The notes beneath the pieces are model-generated. The model worked only from the letters and a program-made list of their open reading frames with translations, searched no databases and was not told where the DNA came from. 11,245 bases of DNA from the NCBI GenBank assembly GCA_902464375.1, contig CABQIM010000058.1:1-11245 (forward strand). Direction: 5' to 3'. Origin of the DNA: an uncultured bacterium. Its GTDB lineage: Bacteria > Cyanobacteriota > Vampirovibrionia > Gastranaerophilales > Gastranaerophilaceae. A program made the translations under genes and the position numbers. Positions within the stretch are counted from its first letter, which is position 1; each line of letters begins with the position of its first letter. Below, in pieces: positions 6,678 to 11,245 of this stretch.

Positions 6678-7217
6678 ATGTCAAGAATTGGTAAAAAACC
6701 TATCGAAATTCCTTCAGGTGTTGAAGTAAAAATCGAAGGAAATGTTATTACAGCTAAAGGACCTAAAGGTTCTGAATCAGTTGCTTTCAGAGATGAAGTT
6801 AAAGTTTCTGTTGCTGATAATCACGTAATTGTAGAACCAAACTCAGAAGATAGAAAAACAAACGCTCTTCACGGTTTATTCAGAACTCTTATTGCAAACG
6901 CTATTCACGGCGTTTCTCAAGGTTTTGAAAAGAAACTTGAAATCGTTGGTGTTGGTTACCGTGCTAGCATGGAAGGTTCAAACCTTAACTTAGCTCTTGG
7001 TTACTCTCACCCAGTAATCGTTACTCCACCTGCAGGTATTACTCTTACAGTTGAAGCTAACACTAAAATCTCTGTAAAAGGTACTAACAAACAAACTGTT
7101 GGTGATGTTGCTGCATTCATCAGAAGCAAACGTCCACCTGAAGTTTACAAAGGAAAAGGTGTTAAATACGAAGGCGAACACATCAGACGTAAAGCTGGTA
7201 AAGCTGGTAAGAAATAG
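6678..7217 (+). CDS. rplF: 50S ribosomal protein L6
   Basis: L6 binds 23S rRNA near the sarcin-ricin loop and the factor-binding site of the large subunit. The 179-aa product is full length and typical: it opens SRIGKKPIEIPSGV, has KGPKG (34-38), the central FEKKLEIVGVGYRA, and the C-terminal signature RPPEVYKGKGVKYEGE ending RRKAGKAGKK. The last ten residues match the usual ending of cyanobacterial and many other bacterial L6 proteins. The ATG at 6678 is 9 nt after AAAAGGAG; an upstream TTG at 6591 would add 29 residues with no relation to L6. It follows rpsH in the normal spc order but with 117 nt between them. Confidence 0.97.
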   Translation: MSRIGKKPIEIPSGVEVKIEGNVITAKGPKGSESVAFRDEVKVSVADNHVIVEPNSEDRKTNALHGLFRTLIANAIHGVSQGFEKKLEIVGVGYRASMEGSNLNLALGYSHPVIVTPPAGITLTVEANTKISVKGTNKQTVGDVAAFIRSKRPPEVYKGKGVKYEGEHIRRKAGKAGKK

Positions 7218-7231
7218 TGCAGCGTAGCTCG

Positions 7232-7283
7232 GTGTAAAGCCTGAATTCAGCGACGGTGAGCCGGTGAACTGAAGGCGGAACAC
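7232..7283 (+). ncRNA. Nested hairpin, candidate structured RNA element
   Basis: In 52 nt four sets of arms nest in order: GTGT/ACAC (7232-7235 with 7280-7283), GCC/GGC (7239-7241 with 7274-7276), TTCAG/CTGAA (7246-7250 with 7269-7273) and CGG/CCG (7254-7256 with 7261-7263) around the loop TGAG. A 7-bp perfect hairpin CTACGTG/CACGTAG (7283-7304) follows directly. Such nesting suggests selection on RNA structure, but I recognise no known family; it could also be part of a mobile repeat. Confidence 0.4.
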
Positions 7284-7314
7284 TACGTGGTGCTATGCAC
7301 GTAGACAATTGGTC

Positions 7315-7363
7315 GGTTGACATTGGTATGATTACCGGTTGGTATAAAAACTACTGGTCAACC
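7315..7363 (+). promoter_or_regulatory. Inverted repeat with alternative inner folds
   Basis: GGTTGAC (7315-7321) and GTCAACC (7357-7363) pair perfectly and enclose GGTA/TACC (7325-7336). ACCGGT (7334-7339) can instead pair with ACTGGT (7353-7358, one G-U), which overlaps both other helices. The two folds exclude each other, as in attenuators, although no switch has been shown. Confidence 0.35.
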
Positions 7364-7388
7364 TCAAAGTTAGTACTACAAGAAATTA

Positions 7389-7551
7389 AGACGTTAAGTC
7401 TGGAAGTCATTAAGTTCATTTTAATAATCTTAGGGAAGTTGACTTATAGTCATTGTGAGGAATGAAATCCCCTCACCCCCAACCCCTCTCCCGCAAGGGA
7501 CGATGGGAGGAAATTTATAACGAACTTAACGACCCAACGACTTAAAGACTT
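7389..7551. repeat. Large imperfect palindrome with CCCCTCACCCCC core, REP/MITE-like
   Basis: Outer arms AAGTCT (7396-7401) and AGACTT (7546-7551), then TCATTAAGTTC (7407-7417) against GAACTTAACGA (7522-7532, 10 of 11 paired), flank a GC-rich core. The core holds GTGAGG/CCTCAC (7455-7476), the tract CCCCTCACCCCCAACCCCTC from 7469, and CCC-GCAA-GGG (7490-7499) with CCTC/GAGG outside it. The core resembles the CCCTCACCCCAACCCCTCTCCC-type palindromes scattered in many bacterial genomes. No transposase is present. Whether it is repeated elsewhere in this genome cannot be seen here. Confidence 0.5.
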
Positions 7552-7561
7552 CAAAAAAAAC

Positions 7562-7601
7562 GCCCGCATAAATCCTTGAGTGGTATCAAGCAGATTTGGG
7601 C
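7562..7601 (+). promoter_or_regulatory. Three-part 14-bp hairpin just upstream of the rplR ribosome binding site
   Basis: GCCC/GGGC (7562-7565 with 7598-7601), AAATC/GATTT (7570-7574 with 7593-7597) and CTTGA/TCAAG (7575-7579 with 7586-7590) stack into one stem with two small bulges and the loop GTGGTA. It ends a few nt before AAAGGA, the Shine-Dalgarno of rplR. Confidence 0.5.
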
Positions 7602-7619
7602 ACAGAAAGGAAAACCAAA

Positions 7620-7988
7620 ATGATTAAACAAGAAATTAGAAAACCAAAAGTACAAAAAAGACATCAGGCAATCAGAGTAAAACTTTCAGGTACAACTGAA
7701 TTCCCTAGATTGGCTGTATACAGAAGCACAAAACACATTTATGCTCAATTAATTGATGATGAAAAACATGTAACAGTATGTTCTGCATCTTCAGTTGATA
7801 AAGACCTTAAAGAAAAGTTAGCTCACGGTGGTAACATCGAAGCTGCTAAGGTTGTTGGTGAAGCTATCGCTAAGAAAGCTTTGGCTAAAGGTGTTGAGTG
7901 CGTTGTATTTGATAGAGGTGGTTTCTTATACCATGGTAGAATCGCAGCTCTTGCAGATGCAGCTAGAGAAGCTGGTTTGATGTTCTAA
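7620..7988 (+). CDS. rplR: 50S ribosomal protein L18
   Basis: L18 binds 5S rRNA and helps attach it to the large subunit central protuberance. The 122-aa product has the usual basic N-terminus (KPKVQKRHQAIRVKLSGT), the segment RLAVYRSTKHIYAQLIDD, and the C-terminal signature FDRGGFLYHGRIAALADAA ending REAGLMF, all standard for bacterial L18. The ATG at 7620 follows AAAGGA by 8 nt; an upstream TTG at 7596 would add eight unrelated residues. Unlike most bacteria, rpsE does not follow: a strong terminator lies 22 nt after the stop. With rpsH and rplF it forms a three-gene fragment of the spc operon. Confidence 0.97.
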   Translation: MIKQEIRKPKVQKRHQAIRVKLSGTTEFPRLAVYRSTKHIYAQLIDDEKHVTVCSASSVDKDLKEKLAHGGNIEAAKVVGEAIAKKALAKGVECVVFDRGGFLYHGRIAALADAAREAGLMF

Positions 7989-8010
7989 TTTGTAGAATAT
8001 TTTAATCATA

Positions 8011-8049
8011 AAGAAGCGATGTTTGATTTTTCAGACCTCGCTTCTTTTT
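8011..8049 (+). terminator. Intrinsic terminator after rplR
   Basis: AAGAAGCGA (8011-8019) pairs perfectly with TCGCTTCTT (8038-8046), the stem continues inward through G-C and TTTGA/TCAGA (one mismatch, one G-U) to a TTTT loop, and a run of five T follows (8045-8049). This is a classic rho-independent terminator and shows the ribosomal transcript ends here. Confidence 0.85.
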
Positions 8050-8089
8050 ATTAATATATCTTAATCTTATACTTATTCTTACCTTTTTC

Positions 8090-8098
8090 TGATAGAAT
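8090..8098 (+). promoter_or_regulatory. Candidate extended -10 promoter of the TPR gene
   Basis: TGATAGAAT is an extended -10 element (TGn plus TAGAAT at 8093-8098) that would start transcription near 8105, leaving a short leader with GAGGG before the ATG at 8118. No strong -35 is seen, as is common for extended -10 promoters. Confidence 0.45.
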
Positions 8099-8117
8099 AG
8101 AACTGAGGGCTTATGTT

Positions 8118-10112
8118 ATGAATAAAAAAATATATATATCATTATTTGCAATACTAGTATCACTTTCTTCTATTCAAGTTGAAGCAAAGATGACCAAAGA
8201 AGCGCACGCCTTGTACCAACAGGCATGCAATTATGAATACAGAAGCGATTATTTATCTGCAATTAGTTCTATTCAGAAAGCATTAGCGATAAATGGCGAC
8301 GATGCCATGCTTTATACTAAAATTGCAGGACTTTATTCTGATGTCGGAAGATATGAAGATGCCCTTGGTGCTTACAAAAAAGCTGTGAAGCTACGCCCAA
8401 ATGATGCTTTTATTTACATAAGTATTGGTAATATTCTCCAAACAATGGGAGATTACGAAAATGCGTATAACTCTTTTATGCAAGCGCAACAGATTTATCC
8501 TGAATACAAGTATAACTATTTGAATTTGGCAAATATTGAATATTTTAGAAAAAATTATAAGAGCGCAATTGAAAATTACAATACATTTTTGAGCGCATAT
8601 CCGGAACATCAGGAAGCAAGTGAAAACCTTGCCAATGTTTATTACGCAGCAAATGAGCCGGACAAAGCTTGCGAAATTTACGAAAATGTTTATAAAAAAT
8701 ATCCATCAGCATTTAAAGATTATGCGAATTATGGTATGGCATTGTATGATACAAAGCAATTCCAAGCTGCGTCTGAAATGTTAGAAAAAGCACTTGATGA
8801 TGATCCTGATGACGAAGTTTTATTAGCTAAACTAGCTTTATCTTATCAAAATATGGATGAAAATGATAAGGCACTTGAAACTTTCAAAAAAGTATTTGAA
8901 GTTAATCCAAAACTCGTTGCTTTAAAGTTTGATTATGCAAATCTTCTTGGTAATATGAATAAAAACGAAGAAGCAATTGAACAGTACAAAGAATATTTAA
9001 CAGCTTATCCTGATGATGCAGACGCTTATAGAAACCTTGGTTTGGTTTACAAGAAAATGAATAATGATGAGCTTGCTTTATTCAATTTCGAAAAATCATA
9101 TTCAAAAGATTCTTCTAATAATGAAACCAAAAAAGAGCTTGCTCTATGTTACCACAAGAAGCAAGATTATTTTAATGCTCTTAAATACTACGATTTAGCT
9201 CTAAAATCAGAACCTGATAATTACGAATTGCTTGCAAATAAAGCATTGACATTACACGCAATGGATAATTATGTATCTGCAATAGAAATTTATAAGTCTT
9301 TATTGGAAAAACAAGATAATGACAGATTGAAACAGAATTTAACTGCAGCTTCAATTGCTTATGGTTATGAACTATTGGATAAACAAGATTACGGACAAGC
9401 AATTTTGTATTTTCAAGACGCAATTGATTTGAATGACAGAGAAGCTTCGGCTTATTATGGTTACGCTCAAGCAAATGAAAAAATGGGCTGTACAGATATC
9501 GCTCTTACAAACTATGAAAAGGCAGTATCTTTATCTCCGGCAAATAGAGAATACAATATTGCTCTAAGAGATTTTAGAAATGCTCATAAGGTTCAAACAG
9601 AAGCAAAGCAAGAATCAAAACCTGCAAGTACAGAAGTTAATGAGCAAGCACTTTCTTATGACTCATTGATTAAACTCGGTGACAATTCGTACAAACAGCA
9701 AAAATATACCGAAGCGATTGATTATTATACAAAAGCTGTAGTTTTTGTACCGGAAGATAAAGTAACACTCCAAAAAATCGCAAACTTATACAAGCTAACA
9801 GGAAATAATGCAAAAGCAATAAGCTTCTATGATAAAATATTGACAATAGATTCAAATAATGTTGATGCTTATTTCAACAAAGGTTTGGTTCTTGCTAGTC
9901 AGAAAAAATATGATGATTGCATAAAGTGTTTTGAAAAAGTAATTACGCTTTCACCGGATTATCCTTATGCTTACTACTCATTAGGTTTAGCGTATGAACA
10001 AAAAAATGATATAGACAAAGCTCTTGAATACTACTATTTGTATTCAGGATTGGAAAAAGATGAAAAAATGTTAAATGTAGTAAATCAAAAAATTAAGCAG
10101 TTAGAAAAATGA
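8118..10112 (+). CDS. Secreted TPR-repeat protein (about 17 TPR units)
   Basis: The product is 664 aa. Residues 1-23 form a signal peptide (basic NKK, hydrophobic core, predicted cleavage after VEA), so the protein is exported. The rest is almost wholly tetratricopeptide repeats of 34 residues. Eleven regular units run from about 26 to 400; a less regular unit pair follows to about 475; a linker rich in Lys, Gln and Ser (about 487-515) leads to four more units ending near 650. TPR consensus positions (a small residue at 8, Tyr or Phe at 11, Ala at 20, Pro at 32) recur, for example GRYEDALGAYKKAVKLRPND. TPR arrays are protein-binding scaffolds; no catalytic domain is present and the partner is unknown. 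The ATG has GAGGG about 10 nt upstream. Its stop overlaps the start of the lipoprotein gene by 4 bp. Confidence 0.93.
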   Translation: MNKKIYISLFAILVSLSSIQVEAKMTKEAHALYQQACNYEYRSDYLSAISSIQKALAINGDDAMLYTKIAGLYSDVGRYEDALGAYKKAVKLRPNDAFIYISIGNILQTMGDYENAYNSFMQAQQIYPEYKYNYLNLANIEYFRKNYKSAIENYNTFLSAYPEHQEASENLANVYYAANEPDKACEIYENVYKKYPSAFKDYANYGMALYDTKQFQAASEMLEKALDDDPDDEVLLAKLALSYQNMDENDKALETFKKVFEVNPKLVALKFDYANLLGNMNKNEEAIEQYKEYLTAYPDDADAYRNLGLVYKKMNNDELALFNFEKSYSKDSSNNETKKELALCYHKKQDYFNALKYYDLALKSEPDNYELLANKALTLHAMDNYVSAIEIYKSLLEKQDNDRLKQNLTAASIAYGYELLDKQDYGQAILYFQDAIDLNDREASAYYGYAQANEKMGCTDIALTNYEKAVSLSPANREYNIALRDFRNAHKVQTEAKQESKPASTEVNEQALSYDSLIKLGDNSYKQQKYTEAIDYYTKAVVFVPEDKVTLQKIANLYKLTGNNAKAISFYDKILTIDSNNVDAYFNKGLVLASQKKYDDCIKCFEKVITLSPDYPYAYYSLGLAYEQKNDIDKALEYYYLYSGLEKDEKMLNVVNQKIKQLEK

Positions 10113-10522
10113 TTAAAAACCTGTCAAAATTATTCTGCTTAGTTCTTCTATGTTTTACTCTATGCTCTTGTACGTATGAGCGCGGTTTGATTTTGTTCAA
10201 CACTCAACCTGTTACAAGAGAAAACGCTCTTGCGGATCAAAAAACATTCAATGTTGGACAAAAAATTTATTATTTATTTATTGCACCTAAAAAAATGGAC
10301 AATGAATTTATCAGAGTTCAAATTTTTAAAATGACTGATTTAGCGCCTTGGGGCGGTAATGAAGTCGTAAGAACAAAAGACTACAGACTTATGTTAGATG
10401 AAAGATATTATCATACAAACTATTTTGTCTTACACGAAAAAGGACGTTACGTTATGCAAGTATTCTCGCATGATGATTTTCAACACCCGCTGGCACTAAA
10501 CGATTTTTATGTGAAAGACTAA
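10109..10522 (+). CDS. Putative lipoprotein coupled to the TPR protein
   Basis: The product is 137 aa with a type II signal peptide: a Lys-containing start, a hydrophobic core and a lipobox LCSC that would make Cys21 the lipidated residue. The mature part (about 116 aa) has no motif I recognise; it alternates short polar and aromatic stretches (KIYYLFIAP, YRLMLDERYYHTNYFVLHEK, YVMQVFSHDDF) in a pattern suggesting a beta-rich fold. The ATG overlaps the TGA of the TPR gene (ATGA), and there is no good independent Shine-Dalgarno, so translation is probably coupled. The two may act together at the cell envelope; that is inference from the gene arrangement. Its stop overlaps the stop of the convergent gene by 4 bp. 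Confidence 0.8.
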   Translation: MIKNLSKLFCLVLLCFTLCSCTYERGLILFNTQPVTRENALADQKTFNVGQKIYYLFIAPKKMDNEFIRVQIFKMTDLAPWGGNEVVRTKDYRLMLDERYYHTNYFVLHEKGRYVMQVFSHDDFQHPLALNDFYVKD

Positions 10523-11013
10523 TTTTGTTTTAAGCCTTCACGATAAACTTGATAGTTATGTAAATCTCTAAAATTCCAATTGATACCGCGTTTTACAATT
10601 TTTGCAGGGTTGCCGGCAAGCACTACGTTCGGTTCATTGAATTTCTTAGTTACAATACTGCCCCAACCAATAATTGAATCATCGGAGATTTTTGTGTTTT
10701 TATTAATCTTAACATCTTTTCCTATCCAAACATGGTTTCCGATTTCGATTTTGTCACTGAAATTTTGTGGATTACCATCTAAATCCGTAACTGTATGGAC
10801 GTCTGTATACCAAATATCAATTCCCCAATCAAACAAAATATCACTGGCAATGTTGATGGTATGTTTTTCATCTGGTAGAGTTTTTGCTATATTTAGTGCC
10901 GCTTGAAACTCTGTAAAATTCGTAACTTCAAAGGTCTGTGCAAATGACTTTAAACACCCCAAATTAGAAAAAATAAAACAGATAAAACAAATAAAAAGCT
11001 TTAAAAATTTCAT
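10519..11013 (-). CDS. Chimeric protein: signal peptide and secreted-type N-terminus joined to the C-terminal half of a hexapeptide acetyltransferase
   Basis: The 164-aa product has two unlike parts. Residues 1-25 are a clear signal peptide (Lys, then a Phe/Ile/Cys-rich core, cleavage likely after SFA). Residues 26-57 (FEVTNFTEFQAALNIA and onward) resemble the start of secreted beta-helix or adhesin-like proteins. From about 59 the sequence is that of CatB/WbbJ-type left-handed beta-helix acetyltransferases: GIDIWYTDVHTV (64-75) with the expected catalytic His73, IGNHVWIG (91-98), SIIGWGSIVTKKF (113-125) and AGNPAKIV (133-140). Such enzymes are normally about 180-220 aa, cytosolic and without a signal peptide; here the N-terminal half of the helix is missing. 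An active exported acetyltransferase seems doubtful because acetyl-CoA is cytosolic. It could be a decayed gene, a real fusion, or an assembly join. Confidence 0.75.
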   Translation of the reverse strand: MKFLKLFICFICFIFSNLGCLKSFAQTFEVTNFTEFQAALNIAKTLPDEKHTINIASDILFDWGIDIWYTDVHTVTDLDGNPQNFSDKIEIGNHVWIGKDVKINKNTKISDDSIIGWGSIVTKKFNEPNVVLAGNPAKIVKRGINWNFRDLHNYQVYREGLKQN

Positions 11014-11122
11014 CTCAACACATCGCCTATATAAATTTAACTTACAAAAATGATGTTAAACTCTTTAGTCAAAATCCAATATTCCCCTGTCAGGTCAATT
11101 TGATGTGGAGAGGGTTGTAAAA
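11014..11122. other. Short intergenic stretch without a supported feature
   Basis: These 109 nt separate two minus-strand genes. On the minus strand TTGACT occurs, but no -10 box with proper spacing follows, so I name no promoter. No hairpin with a T-run was found. Confidence 0.4.
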
Positions 11123-11245
11123 CTAAATAGCAATTAAAAGTTCTTGTTTTTCATTATTAGAAAGAATTTTGTTATTTATGATTATTTCTAAATGTTTTTT
11201 ATAAAAATTGTTAATTTCTTGTTTACAAAATGCAGGAAGTTTATA
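11123..11245 (-). CDS. C-terminal end of an unrecognised gene (partial)
   Basis: From the window edge the minus strand is open for 40 codons to a TAG at 11125-11123; the other two frames are closed early. The peptide is Lys/Asn/Ile-rich, contains KLPAFCKQEINNF and ends SNNEKQELLIAI. It looks helical and polar. I do not recognise the family. In AT-rich DNA a 40-codon open stretch is only moderate evidence, so the call rests on frame openness and on a coding-like residue mix. Confidence 0.45.
   Translation of the reverse strand, partial: YKLPAFCKQEINNFYKKHLEIIINNKILSNNEKQELLIAI

Larger units (their letters stand above)
7218..7619 (+). other. 402-nt structured gap between rplF and rplR
   Basis: No gene is visible. 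The gap divides into three parts: a structured segment at about 7219-7376, a large imperfect palindrome at 7389-7551, and a hairpin at 7562-7601 before the rplR ribosome binding site. These are listed separately. In most bacteria rplF and rplR are nearly adjacent, so this amounts to an insertion or expansion of about 400 nt inside a core operon. Confidence 0.6.

Noticed and set aside
7222..7304. tRNA-like stretch (TAGCTCGGT resembling a D-arm)
   Set aside because: No acceptor stem, anticodon arm or GGTTCGA-type T-arm could be placed.
10580..10906. Plus-strand open frame of 108 codons
   Set aside because: Antisense to the acetyltransferase-like gene, which has real motifs; no family resemblance.

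Overview
The window looks like chromosome from a low-GC bacterium related to Cyanobacteria, most likely a non-photosynthetic Melainabacteria/Vampirovibrionia (Gastranaerophilales-type) lineage. The reasons are cyanobacterial-looking ribosomal proteins (L6 ending RRKAGKAGKK, L18 ending DAAREAGLMF), AT-rich coding, a flagellar/type III export gene set and biotin genes. This placement is inferred from remembered family features; no search was run.

Left part, minus strand (1-3503): an operon read leftwards encodes a 347-aa protein with a possible distant FliG-like C-terminal domain, a FliH/SctL-type export stator protein, and the export gate FlhA, which is cut by the window edge (501 of roughly 690 residues visible). 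A 162-nt divergent region with a TATAAT box and a perfect 7-bp inverted repeat separates it from the next genes.

Centre, plus strand (3666-5830): bioG and bioC overlap by 4 bp and together supply the removal and addition of the methyl ester in pimeloyl-ACP synthesis for biotin. An orphan soluble histidine kinase follows after an 81-nt spacer that holds two perfect inverted repeats.

Ribosomal block (5831-8050): rpsH, rplF and rplR are in the usual spc order, but rplE/rpsN are absent upstream and rpsE is absent downstream. The block has its own candidate promoter and ends in a strong intrinsic terminator. The spacers are unusually long and structured (334, 117 and 402 nt). The last one contains a nested hairpin RNA-like segment, a large imperfect palindrome with a CCCCTCACCCCC core that looks like a dispersed repeat, and a 14-bp hairpin just ahead of the rplR ribosome binding site.

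Right part (8118-11245): a secreted protein made of about 17 TPR repeats is translationally coupled to a small lipoprotein. Convergent to them is an odd gene that joins a signal peptide and a secreted-protein-like N-terminus to the C-terminal half of a hexapeptide-repeat acetyltransferase. The 3' edge holds the last 40 codons of an unrecognised minus-strand gene. I see no tRNA, rRNA, CRISPR array, transposase or phage gene.
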